Assembly: GCA_032718865.1 (NCBI GenBank)
Contig: JALUTQ010000001.1
Coordinates: 1,054,001 to 1,118,000 of the forward strand
DNA length: 64,000 bases
Reading direction: 5' to 3'
Origin: Tilletia caries
Lineage: Eukaryota; Basidiomycota; Exobasidiomycetes; Tilletiales; Tilletiaceae
Position numbers and translations under genes: made by a program. This document shows, piece after piece, positions 22,594 to 33,779 of this stretch. Within the stretch, counting starts at the first letter, position 1. Each line of letters starts with the position of its first letter. The notes under the pieces are model-generated. The model saw only the letters and a list, made by a program, of their open reading frames with translations, was not told where the DNA came from and did not search any database.

Positions 22594-23800
22594 TCAACGG
22601 CTTCTTTCTGTCTTTCTTTCTTTTTTGCTTGCTTGCTTTCCTTCTTGCTTTCCTTCTTGCTTGTAAAGAGAGTCTATTCTCGGTACTCGCGGGAAATCTA
22701 TGCCTGTGGGTCCGGCGCTGAGCTCGTACTCGCCGATATCGTTGGTAGTGAAGCTGGAGCCATTGTACCTGGTGCAGCCGCCTCTGCGGGAGCCAAGACT
22801 GTGGGCAATGGCATCGCTGAGGAAACCGATGACACCGGTGCCGATGTGGCTGGTTCCACAGCTCCTCCCGAGGCCAAAGTCGGTGAACTTGGACCTAATG
22901 CTGCCTGGGCCGGGGCCGTACCACCTGAAATTGACTGATTGGCCTTCTGTTTCTGCAGTGTCTTAGAGAGAGTCAGCTTGATCGAGGCGTGACATCAAGG
23001 GTGAATAACTTCACGCTCGTCTAAGATTTTGTTGACCAGCCTGGTGAAACGCTTCTCTTCTTGACGTTCACGTTCTTGAGCTATCGGCTCTGCTGGTGAT
23101 TGCAAAGCCGCTGCTGATTGGAACACGTTTTTGTCGTACCGCTCGCAAAACACCTTGACCTGGGACCGAGGTGGGTCAATACTACTGAGCGTTTCGCAAA
23201 CGCAACTGATAGACACGTACCTCATCCAGATACTTCTTGTTCTTGACGTCTGCGGTGGCCTTTCTGATGATTCTCCTCATGGTTCTGTTTCTGTACCAGA
23301 GGGCGAGTTTTGATGACGCTGTAATCCGCTGGCAGGCCTTGATGTCAACCCGTATTTTCATGACTTTGCTGTGGATGGCGAAAAGACGAGCAAGCTAAGC
23401 GCGCGGGTGGTGCCGTATAGAGGAAGAGACAACGAGCCACTTACCTGTCCAGGTGGAGTACCATATTGAGCAGCTGGGTGTTTGGCACCTGGACAAACTC
23501 AGTGTCCTCAAAGGGGTGTATCAGTCGGTATAGCAGCCCAGTGATGAGGCTGGCCAGTTTTTGGACCTTTTCGAAATGGACCCGATGATTGGAGTAGATG
23601 TCGTTGAGGATTGCTCTGATGTTGAAGAGGACGGGGTTGACGATGTACCTGACCAGGGGACTGCACGTCTTGAGGTCGTTGAAGTTCTTGACCAGTTCAT
23701 CACCTAAGAAGTCGCGATCGTTGTCCTTCAGCGCGAGAATCGGCGTTGCTGTCGGTTCCAAGGCCGCCGTGTGGCGATCATGCTGGACAAATCCGGCCAT
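22594..23800 (-). CDS. Accessory helical-bundle protein, gene model partial
   Basis: Start taken as ATG 23798-23800 (MAGFVQHD); an upstream exon is possible because a CAG acceptor lies just before. Exon 1 carries LVRYIVNPVLFNIRAILNDIYSN .. FEKVQKLASLITGLLYRLIHP. This is an amphipathic multi-helix pattern like modules in the neighbouring large gene (for example IRYILSPVSISFKHLVVTL and VAATIRPVLISLDGILISV). Introns with GT..AG follow at about 23361-23444, 23163-23222 and 22960-23010. Exons 2 and 3 are Lys/Arg-rich and coiled-coil-like (ERERQEEKRFTRLVNKILDE). The last exon is uncertain: the canonical donor leads into a Gly-rich frame ending at 22594, while another open frame is an Ala/Ser/Pro tail ending at 22698. 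No enzyme motif. Confidence 0.5.
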
Positions 23801-24073
23801 TGCATCCGACTTGGTGTTCAGCGCCGAACGCAACCTGGACGACGAGGTACATGGTCAGTCAGAAAATAAAGGGAAGAGGATCACGGGAGGATTGGATGAA
23901 CAGAGAGGAGTTAGCAAGCAGGTCGGTCAGGGTGGTCAGGTGGTCTGGCATCGCTTGCTTGTCGATCAGGACAAGCGATTGAATGTCCAGGGAAGGAGGA
24001 ATCAATCCCCTGCATGCACTCCTTGTAAACAGCGGCCTCCTGATGGCAGGGGGGCGGGGGTATCGGTTCACGG

Positions 24074-24280
24074 TTGCCACCGTTTGGCGATCTCTTAAAA
24101 GCGTCAATAACACAGCTGACCTCCAGTCAGGCCAGTTCCTGCCACTTGGACTCATCCTGTTCGACCTCTCCAAGTCATTCTAACATGGTCACCCGCCGGG
24201 AGGAGGCGCTCGGCGCCGTCAAGTTGTACCCCGGCGAGCCATACGTTGGAGACGCGTCAGTCGCAGCGTCACCTTCCCTT
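24074..24280 (+). repeat. Partial duplicate of the TPR-gene segment at about 25370-25540
   Basis: The stretch matches the large gene's own internal segment in order: CTCATCCTGTTCG.CCT.TCCAAGTCAT, then ACATGGTCA.CCGC, GAGGCGCTCG.CGCCGTC and GTCGCAGCGTCAC. In the internal copy this encodes LGFILFALSKSYYMVSRIDEALDAVEE. Here it covers the 5' flank and the first about 30 codons of the same gene, and it carries a stop just before the ATG at 24185. It is either a remnant of a neighbouring paralogue's end or a copy-and-join event that made the present 5' end. Confidence 0.7.
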
Positions 24281-27200
24281 CAGTGGACGGGGTCCGACTC
24301 GGAGTTCGTCGACAGCGACCTCCTCGTGTTGTTCCGAAATGTGGCCAGCCTTGTGCCAGTCGCAGGCCCCATCCTCGCACCGGCGCTTGCCTACGTCAAG
24401 GACATCGTGATCTGCGTCAAGACGGTCAAGGACAATCAACGCCGGGCAGAGTCCCTCGCCACCGACGTACTGAGTCACGCGCAAGGACTCCTTCAGACTG
24501 CAAAGGACGCAGACATCCGCCTTTTGCCCGGCACTCCCGTTGCGAACATAGTCATCCGACTCGAAGTGTGAGTACAAGCTGGCACGCATCGATTCAGAGC
24601 CATCATAGATGTTACGCTGACAGAAGCCATCCATACATCTGCACGCCACTTCACAGTCGGCTCAAGGTCATCCTGCAGGACATTCGCATCTGCCAGGACC
24701 CATTTGCGAACAAATTCAGCAAGGCCTTCGAGCAGTTTGTCAAGCGCGATGATATCGCTGCCATCTTGTCCGTTGGACGCGAGCAACTGAAACTCTCTAT
24801 GGCAGCCTTCAGCGTTCGTATCGGTCGGTCTAAAGACCCTTCTCACGTATCCCATGGTCAACTGACGGATTACATTCATCCTTTGAATAATCCGCAGAAT
24901 GAGCCCCTCTTATCGATGGCCGTCCCTGCCCAGTCTCATCTCAGCAGGACAAAGCGCTTGCCATTCTTCGAGAAGCAGGCTAAAGAGGAAGCGGCGCTGC
25001 CCTTCCGCATCCTCGAAGCCGAGCTCGAGCACCACAGCACTGTCGGAGCAGCACACGCGCCGGACCCAAACACACGCGACAAGGTGGCGGCCGACGTCGA
25101 CATACTCCACCTACTCCAGCAGATGGCTGGCAAGCTCAAATTAGAGATGGTAACCTTGAACGACGATGACAGCGCGCGGACGACGGCTCTCGAGCTGAGC
25201 AAGATGGTGATCGAGTCCCAGCAAACGGGCGAGGACGCCCAGGACAGGTTCGAGTCTATCAAACAGCTCTTTGCCCTGGGCACGTGCCTAATGCAGCTCG
25301 CAATGTACAGCGAGGCTTTGCCCGTGTGGACCCTGGCTGCGTCCAACTCGCGCCAATCGAGCGCCAACCAGGCAAGCCCCCAGCTCCTGCTTGGATTCAT
25401 CCTGTTCGCCCTTTCCAAGTCATACTACATGGTCAGCCGCATCGACGAGGCGCTCGACGCCGTCGAGGAGTGCGTCGACATCCTTGGCAAGGCAGACGTT
25501 AGGGACGCAGTAGTCGCAGCGTCACTCAACACGGCAAGGGACTTCAAGGAGACGCTCGAGAAAGCCTCAAACGACGCAGCACAAGGTATACCGGGCCCGA
25601 CGAGGCACAGCGCTCCCTCGGGATTCTTTACCTACCAGCCGGGCGATTCTGCGCGCGCTGTGCTGAGCAGTGAGAAGAGGGTCGAATTGTACGAGAGATT
25701 GCACGGGTTGGACGCCTCACGATGGCGACCGGACTATGCCAAGGCGCTCTCGGATCATGCCGGATATCTGTTGGAGTGGGCCGAGCGGTGCGATTCCGCG
25801 ACAGCAGCGCAGGTCCGCGAGAAGAGGGTCGGGGTGTACGAGAGACTGCACGGGTTGGACGCCCCACGATGGCTATTGAACTATGTCGCGGAGCTCTCGG
25901 ATTTTGCCAAGTATCTGTCAAAATCGGACCAGCCGGGCGACTATGAACGCGCAATGCAGCTCCACGACAAGAGGGTCAAGCTATTCAAGCCGCTGGTCGC
26001 GTTGGGCAAATTTCGATGGAACTATGTCGAGGCGCTCTTGGATCACGTAAAGTATCTGGTGAAGTCGGACCGACCGGGCGATTCCGCGCGTGCTGTGCAG
26101 ATCAGCGAGGGCGCCATCGAACTGTTCAAGCAACTGTACGAGGAGGAAGCCTCACGATGGCGACCGTACTACGCTGAGGCGCTCTCGAATCATGCTGGGT
26201 ATCTCTCGAAGTGGGGCGATCCGGGCGACTCCGCGCGCGCGGTGCAGTTCAGCGAGAAGGGCATCGAACTGTACAAGCAACTGCACACGGACGACGCTTC
26301 AAAGTGGCAGTCGGACTATGCCGAGGCGCTCTCGGATCATGCCGGATATCTGTTGGAGTGGGCCGAGCGGTGCGATTCCGCGACAGCAGCGCAGGTCCGC
26401 GAGAAGAGGGTCGGAGTGTACGAGAGATTGCACGGGTTGGACGCCTCACGATGGCGACCGGACTACGCTAAGGCGCTCTCGAATCATGCCGGGTATCTGT
26501 CGAAGTCGGGCCAGCCGGGAGGCTTTGCGCGTGCAGTCCAGGCCAGCCAGAGGAGGGTTGAGCTGTTCAAGGAGGACGTCGTACAGTGGAAAAAGCCTTA
26601 CGAAGACGCACAGGAGAGTCATGCCAGTTACCTACGTATCTTCGAGGAGCTCAAATCTCCCTATCCAGCCATTCGATACATTCTTAGTCCCGTTTCCATC
26701 AGTTTCAAGCACCTCGTTGTCACTTTGAAGCGGACGAACGAACAGACTCGACAACTGGCCGAGGAACTGGAACAGACCATCCGCAAGGTCATCGTAGACC
26801 TGGTCGCCAACGTAGAGGTTTCCGACAATGTGCATTCCGTGGACTCTGAGTTCAATGTAATCGCACAGAAGCTGGACAGGTGTGTATCTCACAACTTTGC
26901 ATTTTCCCAACATGACTGGCGCGGCTAACTGCCTACTACCGTTGTCCATCAACAGTGACCTTGTCAGGATTCTGAAAGACATCAGTCCAGATTCCCAGCG
27001 ATGGCGATTCCTGGCTCCATGGAAAACGACCAAGACTGTTCTTGCCCGAGTGTGTGTCAGACCTTCCCCCGAGGCATCAGCCATTAATAGCTGCGGCTGA
27101 CACAAAGCACTCCTCACTTGAACAGGCAAAGGAAGAGTTCGCCGTCCTCTACTCAAATCTGTGTGCTCGGCCCAACGTGCCCGGCCACGTCCAGCCCACT

Positions 27201-27877
27201 CTGGATCTGAATCGGTTCAGCCATTACCCGGACCTCGGTGATTTGTTGAAGGCATGCAACAGCTCCATTCCTTTCGTCGCAGCCACTATCCGTCCCGTCC
27301 TGATCAGTTTGGATGGTATCCTCATCAGCGTACAGGACAGCAAGGACGACGATGTCCGCCGGCAGGGTGCGGCCCTGGCTGTAGAGATCCTCAAACCGGT
27401 GAAGGGGTTTGTTGACCTCTTTAATGGCGGCGATTTCATTCGGAGTCCGGATTTCGCTTTCGCTGAGGCTATGCGCAAGCTTGGAGAGTGAGTGTGCCTT
27501 TCGTAGCTGCCTATTTCAGTGCCTGACTGAACGCTCCTGATATGCCTAGTGACCTCTTCGAGCTTCGGTCCGACATGTGCACTCGTCAACGCGCCTCGGG
27601 TCATTGGTGGCGTATCTTTGTCGCTCGCAAGAGCGTCGAGAGCCTTCTTGTCTCTGGGCACAAAGCTTTCATGGCGAACACAAAGCAGGCGGAGGTCAGT
27701 TTCTATGTCCAGCTTCTATGTCGTTTACTTCACCATGAAACATGCTCACGCTTATCAAGCTTTCGCACATAGATGGATGTACTCTATGAACGGTACGCAG
27801 GGCAACCAAGGCCGACACCGGAGGATGCCAGCCCAAACCCTCCGGCCGTAGACATGAGTTCCATACCGGTTCCATGA
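24185..27877 (+). CDS. Large helical-bundle / TPR-repeat protein, NLR-like architecture without NACHT
   Basis: Start ATG 24185; exon 1 runs to about 24567, a long second exon to about 26880, then short exons to the stop TGA at 27875-27877. An N-terminal helical module (VASLVPVAGPILAPALAYVKDIVICVKTV) resembles the bundle found at the N-terminus of fungal STAND/NLR proteins and MLKL/HeLo-like cell-death effectors. There is no P-loop NTPase between it and the repeats. A solenoid follows: degenerate TPR units, then about seven units of about 48 residues with the consensus PGDSARAVQ.SEKR.ELY..L ... W..DYAEALS.HAGYL. The C-terminal 330 residues hold two more bundle-like modules (ILSPVSISFKHLVVTLKRT; VAATIRPVLISLDGILISVQ) and a Pro-rich tail. 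Likely a scaffold or sensor; inference only. Third gene of the island, divergent from the helical-bundle gene. Confidence 0.7.
25731..26463 (+). repeat. Near-identical TPR-unit duplicates (25731-25870 and 26324-26463)
   Basis: The two blocks encode GYLLEWAERCDSATAAQVRE and onward into the HGLDA-RW helix with only a few base differences over about 140 bp, while units between them are much more diverged. This indicates recent duplication or gene conversion between repeat units about 593 bp apart, an exact multiple of the unit spacing. Confidence 0.85.
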
Positions 27878-28157
27878 CACCCTTTCCGTATTCAGTGAGC
27901 CAGATTTCTAGCATTTCATCTCCTTGTCTACACTGAAGTGTACCCAAAATCCTCACCAACACACATCGTCCCACCAGCGGCGCCCGCTCTGCTCTACACC
28001 AGCAGCTCGCGATGTTTTGATCATACCATACCCATTTCCCACCTTCCGGGCTGCATTCACAGAACAAGGACATGGCTGGCACAAGCTTGCTGGGCCGTTC
28101 AGAAAAGCTTGGAGCCCGAGCTGTGCTCGGCGTTGTTTCTGAACTTCCCTTTTTTCT
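27878..28157. other. 3' flank of the TPR gene, no gene seen
   Basis: No conserved frame. This stretch joins the accessory island to the VPS28 exon relic; the exact right-hand breakpoint of the island is somewhere in it. Confidence 0.4.
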
Positions 28158-28217
28158 CACAGCTCCTTTTCGATATATCGAAGGAGCCTACGACTGGTTC
28201 CGGTCCTTGCAAGATGT
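28158..28217 (+). pseudogene. Relic of the VPS28 last exon
   Basis: Matches the final VPS28 exon at 17944-18003, including an acceptor-like CACAG just before it: shared stretches are TCGAAGGAGCCTAC, TGGTTCCG, TCCTTGCAAGATGT and then a changed stop region. A two-base insertion near the start and a three-base loss after GCCTAC put it out of frame, and upstream VPS28 exons are absent. The sequence beyond it (about 28262-28320) also resembles the VPS28 3' flank. It marks the far end of the VPS28-kinase duplication. Confidence 0.85.
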
Positions 28218-28271
28218 ATAACAGTAACGTTGCACCAATCCTTGCAAGATGTGTAACAGTAACGTTGCACG
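28205..28271 (+). repeat. Short tandem duplication of about 37 bp
   Basis: The segment with CCTTGCAAGATGT, TAACAGTAACGTTGCAC is present twice back to back, differing at one base (TATAAC versus TGTAAC). It covers the end of the VPS28 exon relic and adjacent 3' flank. Confidence 0.8.
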
Positions 28272-28532
28272 CACAGCGAAATGAGGAGAACGAACTTCAA
28301 TATGGCGAAAGAACTACGTGGATTTGGGGAACCTCCTAAGCATGCAATTGAACAATTGATTGGAGGATGGTGGGAATATGGTTGCAGGAGGCAGAGGCGA
28401 AGGCGAAGAAGGTAGACCAAGGTCAACAAAGCGAGAATACAAAGTGAGTCGTGCTGGACTTAGGTGATATGGTCGTTGGGTGCAGTGCAGATGAATTGGA
28501 GGACAGACGGGGCGGCGCGCGCATACGGTCGA

Positions 28533-31500
28533 TTAAGTTGTTATGGGAGAAGACCGGCGTGCGAAGGACACGGAGAAGATGGCCACCTGGACGCTCAGCG
28601 AGACGAGGAACAAGCCCGAGGCAATCTGCGGACGTCGAGAGCTGCAAACCCAATGAAAGGGTCCGAATGAAGGATCAGCACCACACAAAGCGACCACATA
28701 AGATGCCAGGTACGGGGGGAGTACTCACGCCAACGCAACCTCGACAAGCCCAACGACTCCACATCCCCAAACAGCCGCACCACCAACCAGACCCATCCCC
28801 AACGCAGCCTCCATCAACACACTCCTCAGCACCGCAAGCGCCAACACGAGCACCCAGCGCTGTTCAGGCGCGAGCAGGAGGACGCGCCGGGAGAGGATCA
28901 GAGGGAGGATCGTCGTGAGGCTCGCAGGTGCGGGTGGCGCTGATGGTGGTGGGGCGGGCAATTGGGCGTGTGGAGTTGGGGGTGGGAGTGGGAGTGGGAA
29001 TGGTCGGAGAGCGAGTGCGTCCGTATGTACATTCCCCCTCTCCCGTAATCCAGCCCTAAGCCGAATCTCCCCCTCATGAGCAGGCGACCCTACCACCGTG
29101 GACGTGCCATCAGCCGGACTGACCCCACCAGCACTTGCATCGTCCGCAGATGCAGATGCAGACGCAAGCACGCCCACGATCTCCTCACAGCTCGGTCGGT
29201 GGGCTGGGTTGCGGTCTAGCATGCGGTGGAGGAGCATCGAGAGGGTGGGCGGGACGCGGGCTCGGTTCATATTTCGTTCGTCGCTGTAACAACGCACGGG
29301 GGCAGCCGAGGAAGAAGAAGAAGAAGAGAACACAAGTCAGAACGTTTTTTTGCCAGTTAGTTTCTTCCGTCCCACAAAGACAGAGACAGAGTGAGGGGAA
29401 AAAGAACATACCGAACAGAATACCCCCGATAACGCTCCATCTCCTCCCTCAGCCGATCAATATCGTCCGAATGGCGGTACGGCAGCCGGAAGAAGACACA
29501 CAGATGGAGGATCATGCCCAAGCTCCAGACGTCCGACTTGCTCGTGAGCTCCTGGAGCTCGCCCGTCAGGCGGTCGGGAAAGATCGCTTCGGGTGCCATG
29601 AACTGTGTGAATGAAAAGGGAGAGGATTCGTGTCAACAGGGCCCAATCTTTGCGAATGGGGGAGAGGTAAGATGGGAGGAGCGGGGATGGGAGGAAGAGA
29701 TACGCACGTCCATCGTTCCCGTATGTCCAGATCGGATACGTCTCCAGTTGCCCTGAAGGAACGTACTACTCCCAAAATCGCTCAACATAGCTCGAGGCCT
29801 GCACACGTTCAGATGCAAATATCCAAGAACGTCAGTTCCCACTTTCCCAGCCTTCGAAAGAGGATTCCCCCCTCCTTGGGATAGGATATGCATAACTCAC
29901 AGCAAATCATCAGCCTGCTCCCAATGCAACAGCACATTCTCAGGCTTCACATCCAGATGCAGCACTCCGCGCTCGTGCAGCCAGCCCAGACCCGAAGCCA
30001 TATCCCTGAGCAAACTGAAGAGCTCCCCCTCGCCGAGTAGGTGTTGAGCGTGCGGTGGCTCGTCGTCGTCGTTGTTTCCAGCAGCAGCGGCGGGTAGGGT
30101 AGAAGCGCAGCCGGACGGTCCCGGTGCCGATGACGATAAGACACCGTCACTTTCCCCAGCTCCACCTTCCCTCTCTCCCCCTGCTTCACGCTGCTGCTGC
30201 TGCTCCACCGTATTCCGCCGTTGAATCCTCCGCAACCGAACCGCCTTCTTCAAACGTTCATTCTTCAACTTCTGCGCCTCCAGACGCGGCGATGGCGGAG
30301 CATGATCATCGTCGGCAAGCACGTGTTTGAACCCTGCTCGGAGCGGACGATCCTCGTCCTCGTCGGGCGAGCGACGCTGCTCTTCCTCCTCTTCGTCAGG
30401 TTCCTGGCTGGACTTGGAGTTGCGTGCGGATGTAGAGACGGGATTGCCGGCTCGGGCGGAGATCCAATCAGCGAGAGAACCGCCGTTGGCTGCCATCATT
30501 CTGGAGTACAAAAGGAGGATGATTGAGCCATAATCGTTTCTTTCGCATCACCTTGGTCTTTCTTGGGTAACTCACAAGACGTGCAGGGTAGGCACTCTCG
30601 GTGCAAAGGGACTGATCTGCGCCTCTTCGATCCCTGTTTCGAAAGAAGCACAAAATGTTCATCAGATTATTAACACACAGCGGGCAACGATGAGCATTGG
30701 GGGAGTGGAATTTCACGTACATGCATGCTGGTAGTGGATGATGTTGGGATGCCGTAACGTCTCGAGCATCTGGACTTCCTTCAGAGACGCGAGCAAGTTG
30801 TCCGCATAGTCACCCACAGGGACTACCATATCCGAACCAGAAAAAGGAGCCACGTCAGCTTGCGAAATGCAATCCAGAAAAAGGAGGGGTGCCCCCAACC
30901 AAATGCATCAAAATGAGGAAAGAGGAAATGCAACGTACCTTGCTTGACAGCGTACTCGCCCAACTTCTGCCCGCCCAAGATATGCTGACACAGCCAGACG
31001 GTACCACGCGCGCCTCTTCCCAACTTGCGAACACGCACAAAGAAGCGGTCAAAGTAACCCTGCGAGAACTGAGAGCTCTGCAGACGCTCCCTTTCCCTCT
31101 CCCTTGTTCTGTTTCTCGTCGTCGACGTTCTTCGGGCCGTGTCGGTCCCATTCCTGGGTGGTGGAATGTCGGCTATTACCCTCGGAATAGCCGTAGAGGT
31201 AGAGCTGCGACTGCTGGGGAGGAGACCTCGTGTGCGAGGGTGGGACGGGGCCTGAGCCTGAGGCTGAGACTGCTGGAAGGGCATCTCCCTCTGGATCGAC
31301 AGCACACTCGAATCACCATCGATCCGCTCCCGCTCCCGCTCATGATCTGAGTCTATCGCAGCATACTGAATCACCTCCTCTTCCTCCTCGTCATCATCAT
31401 CGTCGTCAGCAACAAGGGCGACGATGGGCGTACCCGGTCGACTGCTCGCTCGTGAGGGTGGGACGCTAGCCGAGGCGAGCAGACGGAAGTAGTTGGGCGC

Positions 31501-32034
31501 TACATAAGTCTGCTGCACTCCTTGTTGGTGAGAATCGTCGTCGTCGGTGAGATCGGATATGGTATTATTTGTGTGTTTGGGCGGGGGCAGACGCCAGGGC
31601 GGTGCGGAGGTGGGGCGTATGTCGGATTGCGGTTTGTGGTACGTAGGCAGGAGAGGGCGGAGACATGTCGGACATGTGCTGTGCTGTGCTGATATTGCTG
31701 TGTCGAGAGCTGGAGTGGACGAGGGTGAGGATGAGGCGATGGTGGTGAGGGGCCCGGCTGGCTGATGAGGCAGGAGTGCCAAGCTGTTTGATTGTTGCTG
31801 AGGAGGAGGAGGAGGTGCGATGAGATCGGTTGAGGAGTGGAGAGTGACGAGACGGGCGGTGCGATCGTAGAAGGCTGCGTGGTCTGATGTTCTGAGGACG
31901 AGTTGTAGCTGGGAGGGGTCTGCTGAGGATGGGGATGGGGATGGGAATGAGGATGAGGATGAAGATGAGGCTGGTGGGAGTGAAATGATGGAGCTGTCAG
32001 CGTCCATATTGAAGCGGTCAGCAGAGTCGGCCAT
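28533..32034 (-). CDS. IKS1-like serine/threonine protein kinase with C-terminal membrane segments
   Basis: Intact copy. Exons on the minus strand: 30939-32034, 30721-30822, 30576-30633, 29901-30501, then exons holding SDFGSS (about 29707-29800), APEA to DVWSLG (about 29412-29600), LLHRMLDRNPAHRPSCEE (from about 29287), and a last one that splices from about 28740 to about 28645. The N-terminal 330 residues are disordered with a CPTC motif and an acidic tract. Kinase motifs: GRGARGTVWL, AVK, KEVQMLE, a 130-residue charged insert after GGSLADW, catalytic HLDVKPENVLL (His-Leu-Asp in place of HRD), DFG, APE and a C-lobe Arg. C-terminal hydrophobic segments (VLVLALAVLRSVLMEAALG, GLVGGAAVWGCGVVGLV, ASGLFLVSLSVQVAIFSVSFA) suggest membrane anchoring. 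Substrate unknown. Divergent from PBDC1. The two fragments at 18.06-20.9 kb derive from this gene. Confidence 0.8.
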
Positions 32035-32305
32035 CTTTGAGATTGAGACAGCGCTTCTTCCTCTCCGCCGCCGTCGCTGTCGTTGCCGGCCTCCCCAAGC
32101 TCATCCACGATCGCTGTCTGGCTGTGAGCAAGGTACAAGCGATGATCGAGGTTCCCAAGTTCAAAAAGTAGTCAGTGCGCGCCCGATCGTTCCCAGCGGA
32201 AAAGGAAAAGGCTCCGAGCAGACAATCTCGCGACACGGTGTGGATACGGCTCCATTCTTCGCACCACCTCCGCCAGCAACCCCGCCTCTCCACGTCCGAA
32301 GGGGA

Positions 32306-32306
<1 letters not shown>

Positions 32307-32344
<38 letters not shown>
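32307..32344. repeat. (AGCC)n tetranucleotide repeat
   Basis: About nine AGCC units in the promoter shared by the IKS1-like kinase and PBDC1, about 60 bp upstream of the PBDC1 ATG. Confidence 0.9.
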
Positions 32345-32345
<1 letters not shown>

Positions 32346-32405
32346 ATTCATCCACCTACCCACACACCATACACACACACAGGCACACACAGCGACGCAG
32401 CAATC

Positions 32406-33200
32406 ATGGCAGCACAACCCTTCGACCCCAACACCGCGCAGAACCTGCCAGAAATCGAGAAGCAGATGGCAGTCAAGTGTGTCGAGCATGCACAAGTCTA
32501 CTGGAACCTGCTCGAGAAGGTCAAGCCCAGCGCTCTCAAACTCACCAAGTCAGTCCCCTCCCATCCATCTTCTTCCCTTCTGCTCACAGCCCTGCTGACT
32601 CTCTCTCTATGTTCATTACAGGCTCGACGACGAGATCTACGCCGACTTCCAGGCCACCTTCCCCGAGTACGCAGAGCCAGACAACAAGAAGGCCGTGCGC
32701 AAGATTGACGAGGACTCCCTCAAGTCACCAGAGGGCAAGGAGCGCTGGCGCAGCTTTATGACCAAGTACGAGGGAAGAGGTGAGTGCCTATTCTCTTTCT
32801 CTTTCGCTCATTCGGAAACGCCATCTGACACTTCTCTCTCTGGGGGACACAGTCGCGGATTACAACTTTGGAACATTGATCCGAACGGACGCGTCAGATG
32901 AGTACACACAATACAACACAACTTTCGGTGAGTTCGCCCTGGGGGTGGCCTTCCTTTTTGCATTCGTGCCTCCTCGCTCATCACCCCTGTTCTTTCACCA
33001 GTCATGCGGTTGCAGTTCTACGTGTTTGAGATCGCACGGAACCGACGCGCCTACAACGACTGGGTATGGGAGAAGGCACGCAAGGAGGAGACTAAGGAGG
33101 TCGGTTTTTCTCGCTCTTGGCTTCTTACTTTACAGCGCGTCGCTTTGGGCTCACACATCTCTCTAATCAGGCAGCAAAGAAGGCAAAGGGCAAGAAGTGA
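32406..33200 (+). CDS. PBDC1: PBDC1 family protein (YPL225W-like)
   Basis: Small conserved eukaryotic protein; yeast YPL225W and human PBDC1 are the reference members. The family name mentions polysaccharide biosynthesis, and recent yeast work ties it to eEF1A folding. Exons 32406-32548, 32622-32779, 32853-32927, 33002-33099 and 33171-33200 join in frame. Family landmarks: LKLTKLDDEIYADFQATFPE, GKERWRSFMTKYEGRV, DYNFGTLIRTDAS, MRLQFYVFEIARNR (matching the human LKLTKVDDHIY, KEKWRPF, DFNYGTLLR and IQFFAIEIARNR). Short Lys-rich C-terminus. Length of about 167 residues is normal. Confidence 0.88.
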
Positions 33201-33779
33201 AAAGACACTCGTTCACCCCGTCACCGGTTCAGCTCAATTCATTACCTTCTCAACCACTCAAGAAGTTTCGGCATTTAGGGCGATATCACGCTCACGGCTG
33301 TCACTCCTCCCCACTCTCCGCCCACTGATCTCCCGACCGGGTGTATCTCCACTACCACTCTCCCTCTCTCTCTCAATCCTTCTACCTCAATTCCTCCCCC
33401 CCCCTTTCTCTCTCACTTGATCTTTCTCTTGGGTTCTCATGTGGGGTTCTTTCCGTCTACTCATACTCAACAATGCATCTGGCTCCTCGACACAAATCTA
33501 CTGTATCTCGTGTGCGCTTCACTCTGTCCTTTCCTTGAACGCGGCTGATGGTTCGCTTGCCTGGCGCGAGCGTGCGGGAATCGAACTTGTCAGACACGGC
33601 TCTCGCGTAAGACCTTGCAAATGGGGTCTGCTGGAAGCGATGCGTATGTTGCTGAATGCTGGGTTTGACGTTGAAATTGAGGGGAAGGTGTCCGTCTGGC
33701 GTGGACAAAGTCGAGCATAATCCAAGCCTCCCTTCCAGCTTTCTGCCCCCATCCCCCTCGTCCTTCACCATACCCCCTC
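33201..33779. other. Intergenic between convergent genes
   Basis: 3' flanks of PBDC1 and the complex I gene. Pyrimidine-rich in the left half. An isolated tRNA B-box-like string lies at 33577-33586 on the minus strand but no tRNA fold was found. Confidence 0.45.

Noticed and set aside
22540..22938. + strand frame overlapping the 3' end of the helical-bundle gene
   Set aside because: Starts in a GCTT/CCTT low-complexity tract and is the antisense of that gene's last exon; the minus-strand gene explains it better.
33560..33650. Possible tRNA on the minus strand (GTTCGATTCC B-box-like string)
   Set aside because: No T-stem pairing around the loop, no A box at a proper distance and no acceptor stem; treated as chance.
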